From contig CM045734.1 of assembly GCA_024760905.1 (NCBI GenBank), forward strand, positions 3,110,247 through 3,174,246: a DNA stretch of 64,000 nucleotides, written 5' to 3'. The notes under the pieces were generated by a model. That model did not search any database, was not told the DNA's origin, and saw only the letters and a list, made by a program, of their open reading frames with translations. This DNA comes from Plotosus lineatus (Eukaryota; Chordata; Actinopteri; Siluriformes; Plotosidae). Below are positions 52,144-64,000 of the stretch, one piece after another (the stretch's first letter is position 1; the number at the start of each line of letters is the position of its first letter). Both the position numbers and the translations under genes were made by a program.

Positions 52144-52845
52144 GACGCTACCCGGCTTACGTTCATTGGTTTTACGTATTTTTCGATTTTACATTTTTAA
52201 AAAAAGATAAAAAAGAAAAAAAAGTCAATGGCGTAATGACGCAATGACGTAATGACGCTGCGTCCATTGTTTACAAACAACAGACTGAACGTGCCCCTCC
52301 TTCTTCCCAGTTCACCATGTGTTACCCTTGTGTTAAGAGGTCATCTCTTGATCTTTGTGTTTACACTGTTTTCAGACTTTTGTAACCCTAAGCAAATATG
52401 GTTGGTCAGAAGCGTCAGCCTACTAGTGATAGTGGTAATTAGAAAAAGCGACAAGCCATCTTTTTAGAAACAAAGATGGCTATTATCAAGAAAATTGATG
52501 GTGGAAAACATGTGAATGTTGCATATTTCTTCCTAATCGACCATCAGAACCATTTACAAGCAGAAAGATCACATCATAGAGAATATTAAAGGTTATATTT
52601 GATACTGTATTTGATATTTGATGAGTGAATTTGGTTAAAATTTATATATTTGATATTATTTTACAATATTATTTTTTATAATAATTGATTTAGGGGTGTT
52701 TTATGGGATACAGTAATGGTATTTATGGATGTATAGTACAGTATGAATGTCATACGTCACTGGAATATACAGTGACAACTTATGTTTTTTTTCACCTTAC
52801 GTTCGGCCATCCATAACCTAACTGAAACGTAAGTTGGGGAGTGTT
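52144..52845 (+). mobile_element. Tigger/pogo-like transposon, short copy
   Basis: Inverted ends agacgctacccggcttacgt (52144) and acgtaagttggggagtgttt (ending about 52845). The plus strand encodes MVGQKRQPTSDSGN (about 52399), then stop, KKRQAIFLETKMAIIKKIDG GKHVNVAY and, after a frameshift, TIRTIYKQKDHIIENIK. This matches the N-terminal CENP-B/pogo helix-turn-helix of Tigger transposases. No DDE domain remains. Confidence 0.78.
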
Positions 52846-52857
52846 TGTATATATACA

Positions 52858-54210
52858 TACACACTGATGAATGAGGAAAATGAGAGACAACAAAGGTTAG
52901 AAGAGGTAACCGTTGAGAACCAGGTAGCAAAGATTAGTAATGGTGAAGTAAGTAGGGGTTTGAAGAGTAAAGTTGAAAGGCAGTTGGTCCTGATAACATA
53001 CCTCTGGAGGTATGGAAGTGTCTCGGAGAGGTAGCAGTAGATTTTCTTAAAAGGACATTCAACAAGGTTTTAGAGAGTGAGAGGATGCTGAAGGAATGGA
53101 AGAGAAGTGTGCTCGTGCCCATTTTGATGAGCCATATGATGAAGTTATGGTAAAGAATAGTGGAAGCTAGACTAAGGGCAGAGTTTGCCATTTGTGAACA
53201 ACAGTTTAGTTTCATGCCAAGAAGGAGCACCACAGATGCAGTGTTTGCTTTGAGGATGTTAATAGAGAAGTACAGAGAAGATCAGAGGGAGCTGCATTGT
53301 GCCTTTGTGGATCAGGAAAAAGCATATGACAGGGTGCCGAGAGAGGAATTGTGGTATTGCATGAGGAAATCTGCAGTAGCAGAGAAATATGTTAGAGAGG
53401 TGCAGGACATGTATGAGAGATGTAAGACAGTGGTGAGGTGTGCTGTCAGCGTGACAGAAGAGTTCAAAGTGGAGGTGGGACTGCATCTAGGATCAGCTCT
53501 GAGCCCCTTTTTGTTTGCTATAGTAATGGGCAGTCTTCCAGACGAGGGTAGACAAGAATCTCCATGGACTATGATGTTTTCAGATGGCATTGTGATCTGT
53601 AGTGAGAGCAGAGGACAAGTGAACGGAAATCTAGAGAGGTGGAGGTATGCCCTGGAAAGGAGGGGAATGAAGGTTAGCCTCAGTAAGACAGAATACATTT
53701 GTATGAACGACAAGGACCCAAGAGGAACAGTGAAGTTACAAGGAGCAGAGATAAAGAAGGTGGAGGATTTTAAGTACTTAGGGTCAACAATCCAGAGCAA
53801 TGGAGAGTGCGGAAAAGATGTGAAGAAGCGTGTGCATGCAGGTTGGAATGGTTGGAGAAATGTGTCCGGTGTGTTGTGTGATGGGAGGGTATCAGCAAAA
53901 ATGAAAGGAAAAGTGAACAAGACAGTGTTGAGGTCAGCGATGTTGTATGGTTTAGAAACAGTGGCACTGAAGAAAAGACAGGAGGCAGAGCTGGAGGTAG
54001 CAGAGATGAAAATGTTGAAGTTCTCTTTGGGAGTAATGAAGATGGATAGGATCAGGAATGAGTACATCAGAGGGACAACACAAGTAAGATATTTGGGAGA
54101 CAAAGTCAGAAAGGTTATATTGAGATGATTGGGACATGTACGGATGAGTGATAGTGAATATATTGGTAGTAGAATACTGAGGTTGGAACTACCAGGCATT
54201 ACGCCGAGAG
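52858..54210 (+). mobile_element. RTE-X/Expander-like LINE, copy 3 (5' part)
   Basis: 5'-truncated in the linker (LMNEENERQQRLEEVTVENQ). An open RT stretch runs 53160-54128: EQQFSFMPRRSTTDAVFALR, VDQEKAYDRVPREELWYCM, LHLGSALSPFLFAIVMGS, then MMFSDGIVICSES, where the usual FADD has become FSDG, losing the second catalytic Asp. The C-terminal domain shows GWNGWRNVSGVLCDGRVSAK and LGVMKMDRIRNEYIRGTTQV. The element is split at 54210 by a hAT insertion and resumes at 55461. Confidence 0.9.
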
Positions 54211-55460
54211 TAGGGTTCGGAAACCTTTGTCATTCAAAGAGCCATTTGGACCCGTTTTCCACAGTAAAGAAAACACTGGGAGCCAAATTCTTTTTTTGAC
54301 ATTTACAATCAAATAACACTGCATTTCATGTTTTTCCCCCCTTTTCATTCATGTTAATATATATTTAAAAAAAATGTGTTTTATTGATTTGAACAACTGC
54401 AGATACAATTAAATTCTGCTTGCAACAAAAACATTTAGAGTCAAAAAAATCACCTGCCTCCCTGCATCCCTAATCAGAATTCAGCGGTTCAGAAAATGAA
54501 TGAATGTGTCTGAGTCCTTCTTGTATTTTTATAAAGAAAATAAAATACGAAGTGAGGGACGGGGTGTAGCCAGATGTGTTAATTGGTTGGGTAGCCTACC
54601 TCACCATCACTCCCTTTGTGGGATTTTCTTTTTCATTTGTTATATGAATGTTGTTTTGTCATAGTTTTAATGTACAAAAATAACAGCAACACAGAAAGGT
54701 ACTGTATATGAATACTTATTTTAAGGAGGAGCCTGCTCAACATTCTTTTAAATAATATTAATGCTTTATACTGCACTGACCACCCCATTCTCAGAGTGGA
54801 GACTGAACCATACATGGTCTTTTATTTTGTCACTGGAAGGAGAGTTGTTTCATTCAGAGATTGCTGTGCAGAAACCAAATCTCATCCACCATCTCTTACT
54901 TCAGCTGTGATTTCTGTTCCTGGATTACAAACCCCAGAAGCGGAAAAATCTCTCTTGCTCACTGTGCTGCAGCAGAACACTGCTTGCCTTGAGCACAAAA
55001 GTTCGGAACTTCACCAACACAGCAGATCAAAAACACTGAGACTCTCAATGTTGCTGATTAATATAATGATAGCCATGTCCACAAGAACACACACACAAAA
55101 TCACACCAGCCACACCAAATAAATATCCGCCTACACCCATGACTGTTCATTTTCATGTGTGTAATTTTCAACCCTAATAGAGCATTTTTGCGAGGTTATC
55201 CACTGGGTACCTGTGGGTACCCGATCGTTGTAGGACTCTGCCTTAGGCAGATTCTCCCATCATTCAGGTGAAAGCTAGTTTAATTATCTACCCCTGGGAG
55301 TCCGGAGTGTTTCCGATGTGAGTAAATAAGCATCATTTTCTTTTTGCAGTGTTTTTGGTGATGCAGTCGTTTTCGTGTATGAAGCACGTTTGAGTACACA
55401 TTCACTATTTTTAAAAGCCAGAGAGCTGCATCAGAGATGTGAAACGGTTGCTGACCCCTG
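54211..55460. mobile_element. non-autonomous hAT element nested in RTE-X
   Basis: 1,250 bp bounded by tagggttcggaaacc (54211) and ggttgctgacccctg (ending 55460), a hAT-type inverted pair. It is flanked by an 8-bp target duplication with one mismatch: gccgagag (54203-54210) and gcctagag (55461-55468). No transposase frame was recognised. The interior contains a scrap of the SINE tail (cctgcctccctgcatcccta ... gaatgaatg, about 54454-54506). Confidence 0.85.
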
Positions 55461-55580
55461 GCCTAGAGAAAGACCAAAGAGGAGATTTATGGATGTGGTG
55501 AAGGGGGACATGAAGGTATCTGGTGTAAGAGAAGAAGATGCAGAGGATAGGGTGAGATGGCGGCAGATGATTGGGACAAC
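55461..55580 (+). mobile_element. RTE-X/Expander-like LINE, copy 3 (3' part)
   Basis: Continues the interrupted ORF: ERPKRRFMDVVKGDMKVSGV REEDAEDRVRWRQMIG, matching PRGRPKRRFMDVVKEDMKAV G in copy 2. The terminal LINE motif is not present after it. Confidence 0.88.
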
Positions 55581-56035
55581 CTTTGGTCATTCGGTGTACT
55601 TGGGTCAGCGGAAGATTTTTACTGATCGCCAAACTGACTAATTATCAGAGCCAGCTGGTGAAAATATTCTCACATGGCATCAACATCAGATTATTTGTTG
55701 CTACTCAACACAACAAAATAAAAAATACTCTTTGAAATAGACACAGACTGAATTATGAAAGTGAGGCTGATTTATTTCTTACTTCGGCTGCATCAGTAAC
55801 TCATATGCATCACATTAGCAGTGACTGGAAACTGCAGGTGAAATACAGACAAGAGTGTACGGTTGATTATTTACCTCTCATTTATATCTTTTAAACCCTC
55901 CTCCAAATCATTCTTTCTGTTTCCTAACATCTTATTTCTACTGCGGTATCAGAGAAGATGATGCCATCACAGCCAACTCTGGATGAAGGTCAGAGCAGCT
56001 CGCACACATTGATGTTCTCCCTGATTGACGAAAGA
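55581..56035. other. intronic spacer, nothing recognised
   Basis: No coding or repeat family identified. Confidence 0.4.
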
Positions 56036-57800
56036 GTAGCTTCCCTCCACCTTTGGGTGGGGGTTGGGTCCTGACTGTTATTTGCTTATGCACCAAATGG
56101 CAGTTCAGAGTTCCTACCTTTCTTGGAGTGTTTAGGGGAGTGTTGGAGAAGGCACCCCCAGGGGACCCAATTGTTGTACTGGGAGACTTCAATGCCCATT
56201 TAGGCAACGATAGTGTGACCTAGAAGGGTGTGATTAGTAAGTACGGCCTCTCCAGTCTAAACCCAAATGGTGTTTTGTGGTTGGACTTCTGTGCTCATCA
56301 AAGTTTGTCTATCCCGAACACCATGTTCGAATATAACAGTATCCTTAAGTGCACTTGACACAAGGACACCCTAGGCCACAGTTCAATGATCAACTTTGTA
56401 GTCATGTCACCGAATTTGTCTGGACACTTGGGTGAAGAGGGGAGCAGAGCAGTCAACTGATCACCACTTTGTGGTCAGCTGGCTCTGACGGTGGGGGAGG
56501 CTGCCCTCCAGACCAGGCAGGCCTAAACATGTAGTTAGGGTCTCCTGAGAATGTTTGGCGAAGCCTCCTGTCAGAGGAGGCTTTAAATACCACCTCCAGC
56601 AGAGCTACAACCACATCCCGAAGGAGGGGGGGGGTGACATGGAATCCCAATGGACCATTTTTTTGTGCCTCTATTGTTGAGACGGCAGCCCATAGCTGTG
56701 GCCAGAAGGTCATCGGTGCCTGTCCTCATCCAGACAGGTACGAGCAGGCCAAACATTCTGCAGCTCGAGCTGTTGCTGGTGCAAAATCTCATGTGTGGGA
56801 AGAGTTTGGTGAGGACCTGAAAGCGACTACTGGTTGACCTTGAAATGGTTCAGGAACACCATCAAACAACTCTGGAGGGGGAAGCAGTTCTCCACAAATA
56901 CTGTTTACAGTGGAGGAGAGGAGCTGCTCACCTCGATTGGGGATGTTATCAGGAGGTGGAGGGAATACTTTGAGGACCTCCTCAATCCCAATAACACACT
57001 GTCTGTTCAGGAGAAAGACCCTAGGAATTTGGGTGGGGGTCCACCCATCATTAGGGCTGAGGTCACCAAGGTAGTCAAAAAGCTCCTCAGTGGTTGGGCT
57101 CCGGGGTTCAATGAGATCTGCCTTGAATATCTCAGGGCTCTGGTTGTTGTAGGATTATCTTGGTTGATACATCCCTTTAGCATCGTGTGCTCATCAAGGG
57201 CCATGGCTCTGAATTGAAAACCCGGTGGGGGGGTCCCTCTTTTTAAAAAAAGAGGACTAATAGTTAATAGATAATTCCAATTATCATGGCATCACACTCC
57301 TCTGTCTACCGAGAGTCTATGCAGGGGAACTGGAGAGGAGGAGCAGACTGATCTCTCAACATCGAATTCAGGACACACAATGTGGTTTTTATCCTGGCCG
57401 TGGCACTCTCGACCGACTCTATACACTCTACAGGATCCTGGAGGGGGCGATGGGAGTTTGCCCAATCTATCCACATATGCTTTGTGGATTTAGAGAAGGC
57501 TTTCAACCGTATCCCTCAGGCTTGTGGGGTGTGCTTCAGGAGAATGGTGACACATTGCTATAGGCCATACGGTTTCTGTATCACCAGAGCCACAGCTTGG
57601 TCTGCATTGGTAATAACAGGTCGACTTTGTTTCCGGTGAGGGTTGGAGTCCACCAACGCTGTTCTTTGTCACTGATTCCATTCATACATTTTATAACCAG
57701 AATTCCTAGGCGCAGCCACATCATTGAAAGGTTCTGGTTTGGTCGCCATAGGATCTCATCTCAGCTTTATGAGGATGATGTTGTCCTACTGCTTTTTATT
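56036..57800 (+). mobile_element. Rex3-like RTE LINE, copy 2 (decayed)
   Basis: Endonuclease part: VVLGDFNAHLGNDSVT, LNPNGVLWLDFCAHQSLSIP and NTMFEYNSILKCT (56170-56360). The linker ASARAVAGAKSHVWEEFGED-like stretch is at about 56760. RT: KWFRNTIKQLWRGKQFSTNT VYSGG (56840-56920), WREYFEDLLNPNN, VTKVVKKLLSGWAPGFNEIC LEYLRAL, then QCGF-, VDLEKAFNR- and GVHQRCSLS-type remnants in shifting frames to about 57780. It retains the endonuclease that copy 1 has lost. The 5' leader and 3' tail are missing; many stops. Confidence 0.85.
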
Positions 57801-57959
57801 ATTAGCCTCCTGCGTAATATTACCACCAGCCTCCACTTCTAACTGCATAATAAATTGTAATATAATATAATGACTCTGCTGTAATACCCCATAAGTACAC
57901 CCATTGTGAAGAATTGAACCATTATAATGATTAGATAGAAAATTGTTTAAAATATTAAC

Positions 57960-58588
57960 TGATTGATGGATTATGATCATGATCTGCTGAGCCTGGACAT
58001 CTTCCTCTGCATCTGGATCCTGGACTTCATAATTAAAAGACCTCTGATAATCTGGATTGAGAGCAGGATTTCCAGCACCACCACACTTGTCACTGGGGCC
58101 CTCAGGGCTGTATGCGCAGTCCACTGCTGTTTAATTTGCTGACTCACAGCTGTGCAGCAATGCACAGTTTCAATCAAATCAAATTTTCTGATGACACCAT
58201 CTCCCATCTCTCATAAATCCTTCTCCCATCACTCACCCTTACAGCCTTTCATAGTGGAAATATTGAGAACACCCTGAGAATCTACATCATGGAATAGTAT
58301 TGAATTGCATTGTCTCGGATTGAAAGACCCAACAACGGATTGTGAGGGCAACTTAAAAGATTGTTGACGTCTCGCTTCCCTCCATTTACCTCGCATACTG
58401 CATCTACAAAGCATTTAACAGTGTGGATGACACTACATATCCCTCATACATACATTTAACCATCCTGCAGTCTGGACAAAGCTAACGAAGCATTCAAGTC
58501 TTCAGAGACAGTCTAGACACTTTGTTCCCTATATCATCAGACTTTTTAACTTGCAAAAACTGGACTGATTAATGCCTCTCTACTCACC

Positions 58589-58590
<2 letters not shown>
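57960..58590 (+). mobile_element. CR1/L2-like LINE fragment
   Basis: Plus-strand frames give IWILDF, ISSTTTLVTGA, then LTHSCAAMHSFNQIKFSDDT after a frameshift. These resemble STLTLNTGAPQGCVLSPLLF and THDC...IIKFADDT of fish LINE RTs, with the A-x-D-D core decayed to SDD. Near 58500 the frame gives FRDSLDTLFP and LFNLQKLD-like codons typical of LINE C-termini. Assignment to a clade is tentative. Confidence 0.5.

Positions 58591-58676
<86 letters not shown>
58590..58676. repeat. (CA)n microsatellite
   Basis: About 43 CA units following the LINE fragment. Confidence 0.97.
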
Positions 58677-58678
<2 letters not shown>

Positions 58679-59034
58679 ATGAAGATAGTGGGGTTGTTTG
58701 CAGGGATAGGAATGGAACGCAGGATTAAAGATTGGAATTCAGGAATAGCACATGTTTTTAGAACAAAGATTGGGGTATAAAGATTTTGATTTATGAAAGA
58801 AAAAATTGTGAAAATATTGCATTATTTAAATTTTTTTCTCTGTTGACTTAAATATCAATAAGATTATATTATTATTTAATGGGGCACAGCCTTGCAAAGG
58901 TCATAAAAGCCCACATTTTAGTTAGGTTCATTTTAATGTTTTAATGTCATCAAGGATTAAAATAGCTGCATTCAAATCAATCAGAAATTTTAAGTTTTCA
59001 CAGAACACAAAAAACCCTTACACTTTTAACCTAC
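58677..59034. other. intronic spacer beside the nyap2 exon
   Basis: AT-rich intron start; nothing else recognised. Confidence 0.4.
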
Positions 59035-60231
59035 TTTCACTGAGCTCCTTGTTCTTGCGACCTCCGGAACCTTTCCTCAGCACATTCTTGCTGGAAGAGG
59101 AAAAATTGCTGAGCTCATCCAGTGGACTGGTTGGTGTTCGACATCCACGACCTCCTGAGCCTGAACTAGACCCCCCTGATCCTCCTGATGCAGTGGAAAC
59201 ATTTTGCATGGACCCACCATGGATGCTGGAGGAGTTGGAAAGACGTCCACTCTCCTGGGAGCTGTGAGACACTCCGGAGGCACTGCGGGGTATCGTGCCA
59301 GTCATCAGAGCATCATATGGTGGTGGACGTTTTAGACTGAGGGGGGTTAAAGAGCGGCCCATGCTAATAGGGGATGGGCAGGCAGAGTGACTGCGAGGGT
59401 AGCCATGAGCTGCTGAGGATCCACCAGTCTTGTATAGTGCTGATGGTAGAGGTGGAGCTGAAGAACGTCCAGATAGTGTGATTGTATGAGTAGATGAAGA
59501 TTCTTTACTATCTAATGACTTCTTATGGTGATGATGATGATGATGATGATGATGATGGTGGTGGTGATGGTGCTGCTGCCCCAAAGATTGCTGTGTTGGC
59601 AAAGGTTGTCCAGACTCTGCAGTTGTTGGTGAAGATCCAGGTTTTCCATAGCCAACATTTTCCATCATAGGAAGTTTAGTGACATCCAGAGGAGTAAGAG
59701 GAGATTCATCTGAATTTGGGGAGCACTGAGCAGGTGCAGGGGGAAACACCAGTAGGGGAGGTCTGTGAGTTAGTAAGTTAGGAAAGGGGGCAGGTATGTC
59801 ACAAAGTGAACCATGAGGGATTGATGATCTTGTTAGGTCTATATCTGATGCTGCAGGAGCGAGGTTTGGCTCCCAACGTGCCTGGACATGCTCAATTGAT
59901 AGGGCAACTTCTTCATAGGTGGGGTATTTCATCTCTTCATACACACTCTCTCCCTGATCGTCAGTAAAGTGGCTGAAGTCACGAAGGATATTTCCTACCA
60001 TTTCTATGTAGACTGGCTCTGTTTCCTCATCAGTATCCAAAGCGGGGCTTTGACCCTGGGACATTGACTTCTTTTTCTGTTGTCGTGGCAAAGAAGCAGA
60101 TTTAAATTTAATGCCATGGTTCTGGATGTAGGACTCATCAAAAGAGGTGCTGAGCTGAGTGTTGGGGTTGCGTTTAGGTTTGGGTGGAGGCAAGCGACGA
60201 TATTCCTCACTGCAAGGACGACTTTTGGATG
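59035..60231 (-). CDS. nyap2: nyap2 large internal exon (NYAP homology region)
   Basis: This exon codes for about 399 residues of a neuronal PI3-kinase adapter. In the known family, Fyn-phosphorylated tyrosines recruit PI3K p85 and the protein links to the WAVE1 actin complex. Seen here: a [19 protein letters not shown] segment just after the exon start, then two YxxM p85-type sites, YIEM (60010-59999) and YEEM (59941-59930). Next come [27 protein letters not shown], a run of 16 His (59572-59525), [18 protein letters not shown] and a Ser/Gly-rich stretch. The acceptor is tttctctgcag with exon start at 60231 (two bases complete a split codon). The donor is gtaggt after 59035; an alternative gttaaa donor after 59031 also works with an alternative acceptor in the next exon. 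Family identity comes from remembered human NYAP2 sequence. NYAP1 and the MYO16 tail share the homology region, but the downstream exons favour NYAP2. Confidence 0.93.

Positions 60232-60955
<724 letters not shown>

Positions 60956-61033
<78 letters not shown>
60956..61033. repeat. (TA)n(GA)n microsatellite
   Basis: TA then GA runs leading straight into the Tigger left end. Confidence 0.97.
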
Positions 61034-61835
61034 GCTCCCCGACTTACGTTTTTAATTGGTTCCAGATGGCCGAACGTAAGTTGAAAGTGAACGTAAGTTG
61101 TTACAGTGACGTATGACGTGTGGCGTATATATGACACTCAGACTGTACTATACATCCATAAATACCATTACCGTATCTCATAATACATCCCTAAATCAAT
61201 TATTATAAACATAACATTGTAAAATAATATCAAATATATCAAATAATATCAACACTAATTTCAAATAAGTCATTTTACATGAAGCTTAAAACAGCTATTC
61301 AACGCTTACAATATGTGAGGCACTCAATACCAAAAGTACTGGACTTGCAAAAGTAGTGTACTTGCTGTGGGTTATACAAATTTCCAGTATTTCAAGTGCA
61401 CATGGGTGCCGTTGAACTCGTTTAGAACACAGCCTGCACATGTGAATCCCAGCAAAGCGGAGAGTTCTTTCTTTTGTGTAAGTAAGTAAACTTTATTCAA
61501 GAGATGTATACAAAGAACAGGTACAAATTCTAATGAATATTAATATGAAAATAAGTATACACTCTTAGGATTCTGCTAAAAGATAATAAATATCTGTAAT
61601 TGTTCTGTAATTTGTGCATTCGGGTTTCCATTCATTACTCTCTTTGCTTAACTGAGTATGCATGGTAGATTGTGTTCATCTGAGCAGATAGTTAATTCAT
61701 CTCTATGTATGAGACTTGCACCCATGCTAGTAGGCTTACACATCTGACCACCCATATTTGCTTAGGGTTACAAAAGTCCACAAAACAGTGTAAACAAAGA
61801 TCACAGAGATGACGTCTTAACACAAGGGTAACATG

Positions 61836-61888
<53 letters not shown>

Positions 61889-62015
61889 TCATTATGTCAG
61901 CGTACTATATAGGTATGTCTAAACTCAAAATTTGACGTTTTTTTTTTTTTCTTGAAAAAACAAAACAAAAACAAACCTAAAAAACGTAAAACGGATGAAC
62001 GTAAGTCGGGGAGCG

Positions 62016-62022
<7 letters not shown>
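61034..62022 (-). mobile_element. Tigger/pogo-like transposon, non-autonomous copy
   Basis: Inverted ends gacgctccccgacttacgtt (about 61031) and aacgtaagtcggggagcgtc (ending about 62019), followed by tgTATATA. Its interior is the reverse complement of the 52144-52845 copy: aaataccattaccgtatctc, ttagggttacaaaagtccac and cttaacacaagggtaacatg all have counterparts there. It has an internal TA run at 61838-61885. No transposase frame survives; 61470-61600 seems to be an extra insert. Confidence 0.75.

Positions 62023-62072
<50 letters not shown>
62023..62072. repeat. (TA)n microsatellite
   Basis: TA run next to the Tigger right end. Confidence 0.97.
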
Positions 62073-62076
<4 letters not shown>

Positions 62077-63480
62077 GTGGAGGGGGGTTGGTGTGCCTAC
62101 AGCGAAAAAAACAAAAACACAGAGTCATATGAGGCAGAATATGAAACAGAGTGAAGAAAGTAAGAAAGTAGGTCGTTTTTTCAGCTCTGATTTTATCAGC
62201 TGGCAGGCACATATGTAATCCCACCCCACCCCCACCCCTTTCTGGGACTGGCAATGCGTGTGTTATGAAATTGAAGTAGACATGGCTGTATGCTTTTATT
62301 AATCCTCAACACAGGGAGGATGGAAAGCGAGGATGCTGTCAGTGCCGCACCCCAAATAAATCTTCAAATCACACACCTGGTCTCACAAACAGCCGATTGG
62401 TCCCATGTCTTACTTTGATCCCAGCTCCACTGTGTGCTCTACATCTACACCGAGTACACTATATCTGATGGTTATGACAGTGGAAGACGAACATATGGCA
62501 CTAAGTCATTAAAAGCACCTGATAACACTTTCGTTCTTCTCTCTTCAACCCTGTTGTTTCAGAAATGAGGTTGCGGCATACCTTTTGTCTGTTTCTAACA
62601 TCTCGGCAAGGCTGTGAACAGCGGTTTGCGCATCTGTATTATCACAATGTCTCAAATGTCTCAAAAGAATTCCCTTTATTTTGACAGTTTGTTTTGCTTG
62701 TTTCTGATAAACTGTACTTGGAGGTGTGGGAACCATTCTCTGAATACCCCCTGAGAGTACACTGTGATCACACGGGGCTCAATTCTCAATTCAAAACTCT
62801 GACTTGCTGATAGATGGATTTTATTTTCTCAAAGGTCATCCAGCATTATTCCAAAAAGTATTCTGGGTATATTGTTGAAATAAATGAATGACAGAGAACT
62901 GCCTTGTCATCCACGAGGGCGTGGCTTCCATTCAGCCAAAGTTTGGTCATATTAAAATTGACTGTGAGTCCCTAGTGGCAAATCAATGAGATGCAAGACT
63001 ATCAACTGCAGCAAATCCAGGCTAATGATGCAGCTATTCACATTAACTGGTGAGTATGCAGGCACATCAGTTTGTAAACATGTGGGTGGCAGTATCATGT
63101 GTCATGGAGTGGACAAACTCTTGCTTAAGCCCCTTCATGGTTGGTGGTGATCATGCATGATGGGGTGTGATACTTGGCAGATGGAATTGACTATGATTGA
63201 ATTATGGGAAGACAAAGGGGAAAAAAATTAACTGTGGGTCAAGTTCCGGATCAAGTGATTCATGAAGGTATCTGTGAGGTGTACATGGCCTTCTGTAAAA
63301 TGCTGTAAATATTTATAGCAACATGAGCATCACAGTTACTGCTAATGGACATAATGGCACAGATGGTCATGGTTCTCAGGTGCTGAGGCCAACTTAAACA
63401 TCGAACTGAATAGTCAGGGAATGGCTATGATAATCTCAGTCAAGATGCTCACCTAGTCAGTTGGCTATGCAGTAAATAGA
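62073..63480. other. intronic spacer, nothing recognised
   Basis: No coding frame or repeat family that I could identify. Confidence 0.4.
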
Positions 63481-64000
63481 GGTGCTAAAAATCTAGTCCT
63501 GAACCCCAGAAAGACATGGAAGGCTGATCAGAAAGTTTGCATGTATGGAGAATGTTCCAGGCTTCCTCCATAGAGCCATGGAAGAGAGAGGGCCACACTT
63601 TAGATTGTTGGGTGTTCAGATCTCCGGGAGCATGTACTGTCCTACCAACACCATTTCTCACAGATTGCACGCTGTGGTCAGTAGAACACTGTCAGAGAAG
63701 AAAGATCCACAGCAGGTCATCGTTCAGCACTCAGATAAATCACTGGGCTCCAGTTTCCCGCCCTAAAGGACTTCTGTTACACATGCTGCCTGAGCAAAAG
63801 CTAGCAGCATCTTCAAAGCTCAGCACGCTTTCACTCCTCTGTCATCATCTGTTTGCACTTCTGCCATCTGGCAGGTGTGACGAGACCATTTGTGCCTCCA
63901 CCTCTAATTCAGACACAAGAACAGTTTTCCCCTCAGGGTCATCACATTGCGAAATCAGTCTTTCATTAACCCTCGCTGATTTAGAACACTGCCTCACACA
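63480..64000 (+). mobile_element. CR1-like LINE C-terminal fragment (runs off the window)
   Basis: Codons near 63575 read EERGPHFRLLGVQISGSMYC PTNTIS, like the FKFLGVHISEDLSWS...NT block after a LINE RT. Near 63865 they read LLPSGRCDETICASTSNSDT RTVFPSGSS, like LPSGRRYR....R...NSFFPQA. Frames are broken. Possibly the same family as 57960-58590. Confidence 0.5.

Noticed and set aside
53312..54199. Minus-strand 295-codon open frame
   Set aside because: Antisense shadow of RTE-X copy 3.
58944..59267. Plus-strand frame over the nyap2 exon
   Set aside because: Overlaps the nyap2 exon on the opposite strand; the minus-strand frame matches NYAP2.

Overview
This is vertebrate, almost certainly teleost fish, nuclear DNA. 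It holds one recognisable host gene on the minus strand inside a sea of transposable elements and simple repeats. The teleost call rests on the repeat complement: two Rex3-type RTE LINEs, three RTE-X/Expander-like LINEs, an L2-type LINE, several Tc1, hAT and Tigger DNA transposons, and tRNA-headed SINEs. I cannot name the species.

Host gene: four minus-strand exons encode the 3' part of nyap2 (neuronal tyrosine-phosphorylated phosphoinositide-3-kinase adapter 2). They are 60231-59035, 35154-34987, 34879-34758 and 29007-28780. Junction phases agree throughout, and the protein runs from the PPPKPKR/YIEM/YEEM region to the C-terminal FWDTAI. The N-terminal exons lie beyond position 64000. The introns are about 23.9 kb, 107 bp and about 5.75 kb.

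Layout. 1-7276: degenerate Tc1, a Rex3 with an internal deletion, microsatellites, a second decayed Tc1 and a SINE. 7277-20430: a 13 kb degenerate trinucleotide array (CTA/CTG on one strand, TAG/CAG on the other) that switches strand polarity; in its centre a marker block recurs about every 0.6-0.7 kb. 20430-28780: sparse intergenic DNA and probable nyap2 3' UTR, with SINEs, a complete but broken Tc1 and a 224 bp fold-back palindrome. 28780-35154: the last three nyap2 exons; the intron between the last two holds a small hAT, GAT-rich arrays and a hAT transposase relic. 35155-59034: the big intron, packed with L2, two long Tc1 elements, a third Tc1, three RTE-X copies, a hAT nested in one of them, Tigger pieces, a second Rex3 and a CR1/L2-like fragment. 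59035-64000: the large nyap2 exon with a 16-His run, then upstream intron with a second Tigger and another LINE fragment.

No bacterial-type operon, CRISPR array, phage or toxin system is present. The most interesting structures are the higher-order triplet array, a SINE body joined to two different LINE-like tails (one of them a miniature RTE-X made of LINE 5' UTR plus 3' end), and the nested insertions whose target-site duplications can still be read.
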